Of a stretch of 64,000 bases of DNA, positions 36,001-46,392 are shown one piece after another. The stretch is taken from assembly GCA_947650285.1 (NCBI GenBank), contig CANTFL010001450.1:124001-188000 (forward strand). Direction: 5' to 3'. Numbering within the stretch: position 1 is the first letter of the stretch; each line of letters opens with the position of its first letter. Both the position numbers and the translations under genes were made by a program. The stretch comes from Hyaloperonospora brassicae (lineage: Eukaryota; Oomycota; Peronosporomycetes; Peronosporales; Peronosporaceae). Under the pieces are notes generated by a model. That model ran no database searches, was not told the DNA's origin, and worked only from the letters and a program-made list of their open reading frames with translations.

Positions 36001-36258
36001 TTTTAATGACTGGATACCTGGTTCTGAAAGCAAATCATATTTGTCGTCTATGTGTTTGATGTCTACTTTACATAGGATAACTGGTCATAATTTGTAATAA
36101 GAAGCTTTATTTTAGGATACGCAAAACACTGATAAACTCAATGTAATATCAGCAGTTAGCTAAATGAACTCAACTAAAAGCGTTACTGCCTGCTTCGCGT
36201 GGTATCAGAATAACAATGACGTGATCAAACGTAGTGCGCACAAGTTGTCTAATGCTCC

Positions 36259-36291
36259 GCTGAGGTTGTGTATTTGGCACACAACCGCAGC
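36259..36291. repeat. Hairpin, 13-bp arms, 7-nt loop
   Basis: GCTGAGGTTGTGT pairs with ACACAACCGCAGC with one mismatch around the loop atttggc. There is no T-run after it and no gene next to it, so no role is assigned. Confidence 0.5.
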
Positions 36292-36671
36292 GAAGTATCA
36301 GTCATCGTATTATTTATCATTCGAATATATTTAGCTTTGTACCAAAGGTTGTTTTTTATGTACTCCTGTCTAGCATTTTATATATTCTAGAGAAACAGTA
36401 GACATTTAATTTCGGAGCAATATACGGCTAACGCTCTAGCCAATGAATTTGTTAGGACAGTTCTTTTAGCGGAAATTAACATTTGCATTTTTGTATGTGT
36501 GGTAAAAATATTGGTCCGATAAATGTGCATCTCGTTCGCCCAGTAGACATACTTGGTAATAATCCCGCATTCATAATTGTCTTACCCAGGATATAACTTT
36601 CATATCTTAATGTATACTATTAGACATCTCATAAATGATCCTATGATAAACACAGTACACCACACCACCAC

Positions 36672-37065
36672 TGTAACGGGCAGCCCGTTACATGGAATTG
36701 TCACTTCAAAGAAACAATGACAATAGAGAATATTAAGTTGAATATATCTTTGAACAATATCACCGATAGTGGTGATATTGGTGAGGCGACCAAAGGGTCT
36801 GCTCGTTGGTTGATATCGTGATAATATCAACCCACCAATCGCTGCAGGACGCGCGCAATGGGTGGTGACGAGACGTCACCATACACTCAGTTATATTAAC
36901 ATAATTGAGTCAGGTTAAACAGAAAGACATACACAAAAAGACACAATTATATTAATACAACAGTTTCACTTTTCCCTTATCTACGCTTCCTCGTTTGCCT
37001 CGTGTACGTCTGTCGGAGCACCCAAACCCTTGCGTTAAGTTCACGCAAGGGTGTGCCCCGTTACA
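36672..37065 (+). repeat. 5' LTR of element B
   Basis: Starts TGTAACGGG and ends CCCCGTTACA. The first 21 bp are a palindrome with 9-bp arms around CAG. Further inside are the palindromes GGTGAC-gagac-GTCACC and an ACTCA/TGAGT pair. It matches the 3' LTR at 44250 and the LTR at 53366. Confidence 0.92.
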
Positions 37066-37067
37066 CC

Positions 37068-37076
37068 TGGTAGCAC
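37068..37076 (+). other. Primer binding site of element B
   Basis: TGGTAGCAC begins two bases after the LTR. TGGTAGCA is complementary to the 3' end typical of eukaryotic initiator methionine tRNA including CCA. The same site follows the LTR of relic C. It does not match the 3' end of the tRNA-Leu array. Confidence 0.7.
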
Positions 37077-37109
37077 TTTGTAGCCCTTCGAAGGACCACA
37101 ATATCCAAC

Positions 37110-38282
37110 ATGAACATGTTGGATGAAGAAGACACCTTTCACGCCACTCGTGAAGGGTTTACCCATTCGAGCGACATCGAATGGAGTGCGGTAGAACGAA
37201 TGAGTTCTACCGTAGGCGAGTTCGCCATTAGCGCCATGTTGGAGTCTCTAGACAGAGACCAACTACATGCCGCTATAGCCAAGTTCATCCAAAGTGAACT
37301 TGTCGGCGAAAGGGAGAAAGTAGCCTTGCTTCATTAGCAAGGCTCTCAACTGGCCGAGCAGTTGAGAGAACTCGGTGCTCAACAGACAGAGCTGTTGAGA
37401 CAGTAGCAATTCCATGCTGCTGTGGGCGGGACGGCGCATGCGCGTCGTCCCGAGGTCATGAAAGTTGACATCTCCAAGTACAGTGGAGTCTCGGAGGACT
37501 CCCTGCTACTGTGGTTTGTCGAACTCGACATAGCCTTAAGAGCTCGTCGCGTCGAAGATGAGCAAATGAAACTCACATTTGCTCAAACCCACTTGGCAGG
37601 GCGTGCCAAAACTTGGTCCCTGGGACTCGAGAGTAGCGACCCACATGTGTTTAGGTCGCTAGATGACTTCAAGTCCCGGCTCAGACAAACGTTTAAGCCG
37701 CCACGGGCTGAGTTCAGGGCTCGTTCTGAGCTCCTGAAACTCAAGCAGGGTAAGAGTGATGTGCACGCTTACGCACAACATATACGACTCCTCGCGAGTA
37801 GTATAACTGCCAACCCAGTTCACGAACACACGTTGATTACGGTGTTCATGCAAGGGCTCGCGGAAGGGCCCGTCAGGAGCCACCTGTTCCGCCTTGAGCT
37901 GAATACGCTGGAAGAAGCGATATCAGCCGCGGAACAGGAAGACTTTAGCATGATACAGGCTCATGCTAGCTCAAACTCTTATCGTCCACCAAGACGACAA
38001 GAGATCGGAGGTCCAGAACCAATGGAATTCTGCTATGATGAGAGCGAGAGACCTCGCTCTTCGAACAACAAGCGATTGCAGAGGTGCAATCGCTGTCAGA
38101 AGTTAGGGCACTACGCATACGATTGTAGTGCTCCACGCCCAGTGCCAAACAGTACTGAGCACTTGGACGACCATTCACCAAGAAGGGCAATGGGCGTGGG
38201 TCCAGCGCTGTTGCGAAGCCGCAACAGAGAGACGGATCATCAAAAAATGGTCGGGGTCAGTAGGGGCGGAGCGCCCTACTGA
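37110..38282 (+). pseudogene. Gag of element B
   Basis: Capsid-nucleocapsid precursor. From the ATG at 37110 the frame is broken by TAG at 37335 and TAG at 37404, then open to TGA at 38280-38282. The central part (from 37422) has the helical, charged character of a Ty3 capsid, with 'RAKTWSLGLE' and 'FKSRLRQTFKPP'. The zinc knuckle CX2CX4HX4C is intact at 38085-38126. The protease frame begins in the +1 frame within the overlap after 38128. In relic C the two lie in the same frame, so the shift here is probably a mutation and the ancestor had one Gag-Pol frame. Confidence 0.85.
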
Positions 38283-39549
38283 TCCAGCAACCTCAAGAGA
38301 ATTTGCAAATCTTTTGACGAAAGTTGCTCCAGATATACAATCACTGTGTGTCTCTGCACCTGGTGATGACGTTTCGCTCATCACCTTGAAGTTGGAAGCG
38401 ACAAATGATTTGTCGCTTCGTGCCCTAGTAGACTGTGGGGCGAAGAACAAATTTGTTCGACGCCAGTCACTAGAGGGTCGTAGGCTCAAGTTCGTTGAGC
38501 GCGACATCCCCCTCACGAGAATGACGGTGCGCCTTGCAACAGGCGCATCGATTACCGTTAAGAAACGTGTAGTCGGAATCCACTACATGTTGGAGGGCGA
38601 ACAGTACGATGATGGATTCATCGTACTGAATCTGGATGACAAATTTGATGTCATCCTGGGATCACCTTGGCTCAGAAAGTACGAGCCAAGGGTGAGCTGG
38701 CAGCATCGATCCGTAAAGATGCCTGCCGCTTGTTTATCAGATGTTCATCTGATGAACATCTTGGAGCGTCCACAAGCGTGCGGATGTTCTGCGAGTGAGT
38801 GCGATGGTCTCACTTGCGGTACGGTCGTTAACACGACTGCACAAAACCACAATGTATTTGATCACTACACTGTGGAGCAAGCTCCCGGCGGCTGTACAGA
38901 AGTACAGGCTGCGCCGAAGGTCCACCACTCGAATAAGTCGAGTGGACCGGGACATGGATGCATGCCTAGCGGGCAGCATCTTACACAGAAGAAACCTGTT
39001 GCCCCCCAAGGACAACGTGTAAATCCTAGGTCGACTGGAGAGTCGACCGTAGAGGATCAGTCCCTGACTGTGGTTGCACAGCCACAGTCAGAAGACGTAG
39101 AGGGAATAAATCTTCACGTTCAAGAGAAAGGAATTCCTCAAGAGTCACTTGCTGAGGGATCAGGACCTCAGCAAGCTGTGGAAAGAAGTTCCCAGGAAGT
39201 AAACGAGACGTTGATCGTCTTGGTTAATGACGGATCAAGCGTAGGCGCTTATACGCTTGATCTGATTGTGCCTCCGAAGTTGACATCGGAGATAACTCAG
39301 TTTCTAACGCTAGAACCGAAACGGTTCTTGCGTGATCTGCGTAGTGGCAAAGTCAAGCAGATCTGCATACTCGTCACAGAGGATGAGTATGTGACCGACA
39401 TTCGGTCGGCAACAGTATTTGCTGAGAACGAACGGGTTCTCAGCAGTTCATCGATGGACGAAAGTGTCCTCGATGAGAAGACTCGAACTGAGCGATACAC
39501 GTCTCAATCCTGGGAGTCAATTCAGGCAAATATTTTGAGAAGGATTTGA
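38128..39549 (+). pseudogene. Protease and RT-linker part of Pol, element B
   Basis: Open for 473 codons. The retropepsin-like domain has its active site as 'LVDCGA' (codons at 38431-38442), where most families have D-S/T-G-A. The second typical strand, 'VILGSPWLRKY', lies about 70 residues later. The rest (after about 38760) is a long low-complexity linker to RT. Cysteine in place of serine or threonine is shared with relic C, so it is a family feature rather than a fresh mutation. The frame ends by TGA at 39547-39549, just before RT. Confidence 0.85.
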
Positions 39550-40400
39550 TCGAATTCAGGGATGTGTTCCCTGAATCCGTACCTCTCGAGTTGCCTAAGG
39601 ACAAAGGCACTTGACACGAGATCGAGCTCAGACCGGGCTCGAAATACTGTGTCATGAAGCAGTGGCCACTGCCTCGTGAAAAAGTACTAGAGATCGACAA
39701 GTTCTTTGCTGATCGCTTAACAGCGGGCCATGTAAAGGAATCGACATCCCCTCACAGCTCTCCGACCTTCTGTGTGCGAAAGGCCACAGGAGGGTGGCGG
39801 ATAGTGCACGCAATCAACAAATTGAATGCTGCAACGGTACCAGCTAAGACGCCGATACCAAGGAAGAACGTAATCATAGATGGTATGTAAAAGAGTACCA
39901 TCTTCTCGTCCATGGATCTGATGGATGGGTTCTATCAGATCCTCATGCGTGAACGGGACATCCCGTACACAGCAGTGAGCAGTCCCAGCGGTATGCTGTG
40001 GGAGTGGCTAGTGATGCCACAGGGGCTGAGCAATGCCCCTGCAACATTTAACAGATGTGTTACATATCTGTTGTGAGACCGATGCGAGACTTGGCACCGA
40101 GTTACTTCGACGATGTGTTCGTTCATAGCCGGGCTATGGACGGAAATAAGGACGTTGAAGTTCACAGAACTCATGTTCGTCAGGTTCTTCAACCTATGCG
40201 CAAGCATAAGTTGTACGTCAACCTCAAGAAGTGTATATTCGCGGCTAGCGAAATACCACTTCTTGGGTGCATCGTGGGCAAACACGGCGTACGCCCTGAT
40301 CCCGAAAGATCAAGGCGATCACCGACTGTCCAGTTCCAGTCGATGTCAAGGGACTAAGGAAGTTCCTTGGTCTAGCGGCGTACTTGCACAAGTACTCGCG
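39550..40400 (+). pseudogene. Reverse transcriptase of element B, broken
   Basis: The frame from 39550 codes the RT start, with a stop at 39613-39615 (CGA in relic C), an open part with 'PTFCVRKATGGWRIVHA', and a stop near 39888. The catalytic strand 'SSMDLMDGFYQI' follows near 39910, then 'PQGLSNAPATFNR', then YFDD at 40103-40114 in a new frame. At least two stops and two shifts were counted. The order of motifs is that of Ty3/gypsy RT. Confidence 0.85.
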
Positions 40401-41055
40401 CAATTACGCCGAGATGACTGTTCATCTTTCTTGCTTGCTCAAGAAAAATGTCAAGTGGTCATGGAACGATGAGTGCCAGCTTTCCTTTGAGGGTATCAAG
40501 CAAAATTCGATGCAATCGCCGATATTGGCGATTGCAGATCAGGACAGACCATTTCATGTGGTCTGTGACGCCAGCGATTTTGCAATCGGCTGTGCCTTAA
40601 TGCAGTTCGACGCAGATGGCGCGGAGCACGTCATCTGTTATTAGTCGCGTCAGCTGCAAGCAGCTGAGCGTAAGTAACCAGTGCATGAAAATGAACTCCT
40701 TGCCATGAAGTACGCACTGGCTAAGTTTCGCGTCTATCTCCTCGACGAAAGACCGTTTGTTGTCTATTCGGACCATGCGTCATTACGCACGGCCGTAAAC
40801 AGCCCACACCTCTCGCAAAGGATGGCGAGGTGGCTGTCTTTCTTCGCGGAGTATAACTTCTCCATGGAGTATAAACCAGGACGACTCAATGTCGTCGCTA
40901 ATGCGCTTTCGCGCCGGCCCGATTTCGAGCCGGACGCACAATCCAACAGTGAGGATAAGCCCACTGTTGCGACACTGTCAGTCAGTGTCCCGTCGTCAAG
41001 TTTACTTGACGACGCACGAAAGGCATACGCGAATAAAAATGATCTTCTGGATTAA
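40384..41055 (+). pseudogene. RNase H of element B, broken
   Basis: The frame reads 'VVCDASDFAIGCALMQ' with the first catalytic aspartate, a TAG near 40642, a TAA near 40676, then the helix with 'HENELLAMKYALAKFRVYL', 'VYSDHASL', and the closing 'EYKPGRLNVVANALSRRPDF' that ends RNase H in this superfamily. Relic C has sense codons at both stop sites, so they are secondary. Confidence 0.82.
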
Positions 41056-42514
41056 TGGATCATCTGGTGCATCCATCCAGTAAATCCATGAGGGATTTAC
41101 CGGCTTTGTACCGATCCTCATCGGATCGGTACACAACGCGTAACGGAATGTTACATTACACAGCCGTTGACGGCGACACGCCTCGTGTCGTCGTCCCCAC
41201 TCATAATGATTTGCGATTACGCATCATGTATGAGTGTCACGATGCCCCACAGGCGGCCTTCGTGGTAGAGAAAAGACTTACCTCACGGTAAGTCGTGACT
41301 ATTACTGGCCACGCCAGTATCAGTTTGTCCGCAAGTACATACGTGCTTGCGAGGTTTGTCAACGGATGAAGCTTAGTCCTTCATCCCGTGCGCCATTGCA
41401 GCCTCTGCCTGTTCCGACAGAGTGCTGGCAGTCCATTTCAATGGACTTCGTCTTCGGTTTTCCCGAAGACGCTCACAAGAATAATGGTATTATTGTGTTT
41501 GTTGACCGATTCATGAAGATGGTGCATCTTGCTGCTGTCCCTGAGTCGATCAAGGCTCAAGGTTGTGCTCGTGTCTTTCTCGACACGGTCTTTAGACTCC
41601 ACGGGTTACCCCGTAAACTCGTATCCAACCGCGACCCTCGGTTCACGGCGGCATTTTGGCAAACCGTGTTCCGTTCTCTCGGAACACGATTGAAGATGTC
41701 TACTTCTGCCCATCTGGAAACAGATGGTCAGACGGAACGTGCGAACCGTGTCCTCGAAGAGATCCTTCGAGGATACGTCCACTCGTTTTCGAGCTGGAGC
41801 GAATTTCTACCCATGGTGGAATTTGCCATCAATAATTCGTTGCATGCTTCAACACAGCACACACCGTTTTACGTGAATGGCCTACGCCATCCACGTGTTC
41901 CCACCCTTATAGAGTGTGACTCTTGGATAAGGGGGGACTCGCTCGAGCAAAATCCAATTTGGCTCTTGCTCATCACGTGTCGACGCTAACGTCGTCACGT
42001 ATGATGCCGATGTCGATCAGGTCGACATCGATGAAGAAAATCACCTCAATAATAGCGATGACGCTATTACTGACTCGGATGATGATGACGATGCTGGTAT
42101 ATTCAGCATCGTCAACGATTATTCCAGCGAGGAAGAAGACAACCTCGCTGAAGAAGAGAACAATCTCTTAGCAGTGCGCACGAAGCGCACTGCCAGACAA
42201 AACAAAGAGTCAGCAGAGAACTTCCTGCTGACTCGAGAGGCGGTAGTCCGTTTTGTTCAGGACTCCATCGCAAATGCGGTGGACCGCCAGAAACGGAACG
42301 CAGACAAGAATGGAAGAGAAAATGTTCTTTCATTTAAGGTTAACGACCTAGTACTACTGTCTACGGTATACTTACCTGGACATGCATTCACTAGTGTCGG
42401 CAGTAGTAAACTACTGCCGAAATACATTGGTTCCTTTCGTGTGTTGCACCGCAAGGGCAATGCATACACGATCGAATTGCCACGTAAGATGCGCACACAT
42501 CCTACGTTTTACGT
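41055..42514 (+). pseudogene. Integrase of element B, broken
   Basis: The zinc-binding half lies in the frame 41055-41291 and, after a shift, continues with 'KYIRACEVCQR' near 41334. The DDE core follows in one open frame (41234-41989): 'SISMDFVFGFP' (first D), 'LVSNRDPRF' (second D), and the 'DGQTERANRVLEEILR' block with the glutamate. A second shift follows near 41980. The C-terminal part around 42174-42514 ends 'MRTHPTFYV', the usual GPY/F-region end before the chromodomain linker. Confidence 0.85.
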
Positions 42515-43080
42515 TTGGGGAGGCTCAGGCCGTACGAGCCTTCTTCTTCCGATCAAGGTAACCCCCACGTTCAAGAACATCCATCAAGTTCTTGCGTTCG
42601 CGCTCCAGACGATCCGTCTGGTCGCGCAGATAAGATACCTCGGTATTCAACCGAGATATCTCCCCGCGAGCTGTCGCCAGCTCACCAAAAAGGGAGCGGA
42701 CATCCCGCTCGACCTGAAGCTGCGCTGTGGCATAATCGGCGCGATCCCTCGCCCGATTAGCTCGCGATCCTTGCGGTTCTTCCGCACGGTATTAGTCAAA
42801 GCGTAGCGCCGGTCGCGCTCGTGCTTCAAGTCATCGCGCAATTCATCGATTGCGCGATCCATCTCGTAAGGGTCGAGATGGTAAGCCTGGGGTTCTGAAA
42901 GAGGTCTTTCATCCTCCACCACATCCTTTGGTGTATTCTCACGGTGGTCAAAGCTTCCTAGTGGAGCGTATCTCGAACCACCGTGACGATTCAGGATCAA
43001 GGACGAGCCACCTCGTCCAGTGGCGGGGGTATCTACCTTTTGGAACAGCTGGGAGCCCCGCTCTCAGCTGTTGATGGATG
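42515..43080 (+). pseudogene. Pol C-terminus and chromodomain of element B
   Basis: 'GRLRPYEP' at 42515 continues the integrase tail, then a proline-rich linker leads to a chromodomain with 'FLVERISNHRDD' and 'LVQWRGY' (about 42948-43035). The last part 'WNSWEPRSQL' is in another frame owing to a one-base shift near 43040. Compared with relic A, the domain is otherwise complete. The whole segment lies opposite the antisense frame. Confidence 0.75.
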
Positions 43081-44117
43081 TTGAAGGTCTCTTCCGCCAG
43101 TATGACGAGACTCATCCGATTGATCCGAGGGAACATCGGTAAACACGCGCCCTAAGCGCTTGTAGACAGATTGCAAGTTTGCAATCGCGTCACGCATCTC
43201 CTCCGAGATATGTGCCCTTCCCCAGGGTGAATCGAGGGAATAGACATCCCTCTGCGCACGTTGCGAGTTGTTAGCACAACTCGCACAAGGGTCTCCCCAA
43301 GTGAGGCATGGAATGCCGGCCTCACTTGATAAACGATGCAACTGGTACCTGGCACCGGTTGGCGTTCGCTTTTCGAATCTGAGGCATACTGACTCAAGTT
43401 TCTTAAGCCACCCTTCTCGGCCAAAATTCTTTACGTTTTGGACGAACGCGTTCCACGCAGCCAAAAGCGAGGCTTTGTCACACTTTTGGTTGCTGTTGTA
43501 CCATCGATGTCTAAGGAAGACATCGAGATAAAAGTCTTCCTTAGCGCGAAAGTTGCTCGCGCTGGGATCCAAGCCGTGAAGCTCAGTCGCATCGAATAAG
43601 AATAATCGATGGTGTTGGCTTGTCTCGTGACACAAGCCATTGATAAGCCGTTCAGGCAGACGCCACGGCTTCAGCTCATCACGCTTCACAGTGGTACCCT
43701 TGTCGATTCCACGGTTTTCGTATGACGATGGCTTGCACCATCGTCAAGTCGCTCGTGCGAAGGAGCACGAGCTGATCGCGGTGATGAGCAAACATACTCA
43801 TCATCAGATTCGTCATCACCGCCGAACAGACAATGTTGCAACTCACGAGTCCGATCGTTCGGCAGTGGCCTTGGCGAATACTGAGGCGTCGCCGGTGATC
43901 GAGACGCCTCTGCAACATTACCCGAGTCAGACACGTCTGACTCGCCAGAGTGGATGACCTCAATGAAGGGGTCATCATGCGCACGCGGTTCTGTACCGCG
44001 TGCACCTGGAGCACCTCTTGCTGCAGGTGAAGATCGAGCAGCAGACGACGAATCGTCTGCCGCAGAAGCTGGCACAGGCACAGACTCTGTGTGCCTTGAG
44101 TCACCCCGCATAGACAT
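42525..44117 (-). pseudogene. Antisense gene of element B (acidic, conserved core, coiled coil)
   Basis: This minus-strand frame starts with ATG at 44117, about 130 bp inside the 3' LTR. It runs 143 codons of acidic, serine-rich sequence to 43686. It continues after a shift in 43689-43033 with the conserved core ('RHRWY' at 43512-43498, 'CLTWGDPC' at 43308-43285), and then in 43000 to TGA at 42527-42525 after at least one further shift. The last 120 or so residues are a heptad-rich coiled coil ('ELATARGEISRLNTEV' among others). Related frames exist in relics A and C. It is unrelated to any family I recognise. The position suggests transcription from an antisense promoter in the 3' LTR (inference). 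Confidence 0.65.
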
Positions 44118-44236
44118 GTTAACTATGCGAGGTCAGGTTGAGTTATGAACGGAACTGACCCAACAAATGATCCCTGTCCCAATGGTGACCAATGAGTGGC
44201 CACCATATTTTCGATAGTCACACAGTGACTATTACT

Positions 44237-44249
44237 GAAGGGGGGGTGA
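44237..44249 (+). other. Polypurine tract of element B
   Basis: GAAGGGGGGGTGA lies directly before the 3' LTR, the expected primer site for plus-strand DNA synthesis. Relic C has AAGGGGGTGA at the same place. Confidence 0.75.
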
Positions 44250-44646
44250 TGTAACGGGGAAGCCTGTTACATGGAATTGTCACTTCAAAGAAACAATGAC
44301 AATAGAGAATATTATGTTGAATATTCTTTAAAGAATATCACCGATAGTGGTGATAATGGTGAGGCGACCAAAGGGTCTGATCATTGGTTGATATCGTGAT
44401 GATGATATCAACCCACCAATCGCCGCAGGACGCGCGCAATGGGTGGTGACGAGACGTCACCATACACTCAGTTATATTAACATAATTGAGTCAGGTTAAA
44501 CAGAGAGACAGTAACAAATAGACACAATTATATTAATACAACAGTTTCACTTTTCCCTTATCTACGCTTCCTCGTTTGCCTCGTGTACGTCTGTCGGGGC
44601 ACCCAAACTCTTGCGATAAGTTCACGCAAGGGTGTTCCCCGTTACC
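44250..44646 (+). repeat. 3' LTR of element B
   Basis: Begins TGTAACGGGG, where the opening palindrome has decayed on one arm (GCCTGTTAC). It ends CCCCGTTAC followed by C in place of the final A. The target duplication ACCAC follows. Confidence 0.9.
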
Positions 44647-44651
44647 ACCAC

Positions 44652-46392
44652 GACCTAGATAAAATTGGCCTCGAAGCCGTTCCGATTGTAATGTTTCCTA
44701 GCGACGATACGCTTGGCGGCAGTTGGCGTCATTGATGCTTGCCGAAGACAGGTCTACACAGTGGGCGCTGATGCGGCGGGTAGCAAACTGTTAACGGTAC
44801 AGCACGCTTTCAAAACATGTCTCGGCAATCACTGGATCCTTCGCGCGCCAGCTTGCCTGACTTGAATCATGAATACTTTGTACTTTGCATGAGATTAAAG
44901 GGGAGCGATTAGTGTACGCTCTTGCAAACACTATGATTCATTCGGTGCATGAATCAAGAGAACTGACCCACGATTCGACAAGTGTTGTGGACTGCGCATT
45001 ACAAAATCGTACAGATACTGAAAAGCACGTGCTAGGGTTATGACATGTGCATCGATGATTCGACCTTGAGACGTTCGTATCCGCTGGACTGATACAAGGT
45101 TTAGCGCTAGTCAGGGTATCTCACGCCAGAACAATTTACACGCCTTACCCTATCACGCTTCCTTGTCTTAAGTGTAACAGGCAGCTACAAGTTATTTAGC
45201 GTGCTGGAAGCATGTGACCAAATAGAGCAGGATAGGGGTGGTGTGGAGAAAGTGACCTACGATTGATGCTGGACGGAAAACATCGATTTACTACGCAACT
45301 GTTTCACACGCGGTCCTCAATATTGAAATCGTCTGACAACGCGCTACGATTTAAGCTGACAGGCGATGAGACATGGGTTTTAGCAACAATAAATGCTCAT
45401 GAATGAGAAGTCGAGCCAGTGTATGTCATACAACGCCAAATGTACCGATCCTTCATATTGAATCTAGTTCATGACGATCGTACCCACACCATCGGAAATA
45501 CAGCTTTTGCAAGCACCATGCTGTCATACCTACTCGTGTACATGACGAGAAACGCAGCTTCCTGCAATGGCCTTTCACCTCATTGCGTAGTTTAGGTGAT
45601 GACATGATTTTTCAATTATTTATTCGATGATTATGCGCAGTAAACGCGTCGGAAACGGACTTGCGTAAAATTTGTTTGTAGTCGAACTTGTGATGAGAAT
45701 CGATTTAAAGAGACCCTAATGATCATATTTATAAGAAAGACGTACTCCAGAATTTATCCGAATCCTCTACCAGCCTCTTGTTCGAGGTCATGCATTGCGT
45801 TGTCAATAGCTCACTTTGCTATCGCACGTTAATATCCGATGAAGACATGATTTGGATGCTCATGAATACTTCCAGGATGACTGCTGCCTGATTTATCGAT
45901 CCTGTAGGGATCTACACCAACACCACATGGAGGGGTGACTGCATTTGGTTTGTGTTAACGCAAAGGGGCAAGAAATCTCTGAACGATGGTCACTGCGGCC
46001 ATGCAGACCACGGAACGCTCCAGTTGAAAGTCTACAAAGGGAATGAGTTAAAGTTCTTGTATCGTATGACCTAAGAGATATGACCGAAGCCACGGATGGC
46101 ATTAGAACGATGTATCTGCGTAAGACCATTCAGCTGTGACACACATCGCTAACATAAGGGCAAGTACACTCAGCTATGAATCCGATTTGCGAACCTGCGT
46201 GTGCTTGTGGGCATTATTGATTGGGACAATCCCCTCTTTCAAACTGGCGGTGAACCAAGTTTGTGAGGAAAAGCAAAGGATCTTTTACGAAGCTACTGGG
46301 TGGTGTGTCAAAGTAAGCACGATGCAGTAGCAGAATAGTCACACATCAAATTAATCAGGGACAGGGAGGGCAACGTTCTCAGCGTCATTCAA
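44652..46392. other. Intergenic stretch
   Basis: No frame with recognisable domains and no repeat found. It would contain the promoter of the ankyrin gene, but no TATA box or initiator could be singled out. Confidence 0.6.

Larger units (their letters stand above)
29852..36665. other. AT-rich intergenic stretch with no supported gene
   Basis: Only short, unrelated frames are present. Local structures seen are a 15-bp minisatellite at 31931-32005, a 21-bp duplication at 33001-33042, a (TC)n tract near 33617, a palindrome TTGACTAGTCAA near 34874, and a hairpin at 36259-36291. A TATATAAATG box near 35263 could belong to a degenerate LTR, but no partner was found. Confidence 0.5.
36672..44646 (+). 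mobile_element. Ty3/gypsy chromovirus B, complete structure, inactive
   Basis: About 8.0 kb with two LTRs, a primer binding site, gag with zinc knuckle, protease, RT, RNase H, integrase, chromodomain, polypurine tract and the 5-bp duplication ACCAC on both sides (36667-36671 and 44647-44651). By eye the LTRs differ at roughly two dozen sites over 395 bp, so the insertion is not very recent. Stops and frameshifts in gag and pol make it non-autonomous today. An additional reading frame on the minus strand occupies 42525-44117, between pol and the 3' LTR. Confidence 0.93.

Noticed and set aside
37068..37083. Possibility that the array tRNA-Leu primes the chromoviruses
   Set aside because: The primer site starts TGGTAGCAC, while the array tRNA 3' end with CCA would need TGGTGGTATCT; it does not match.
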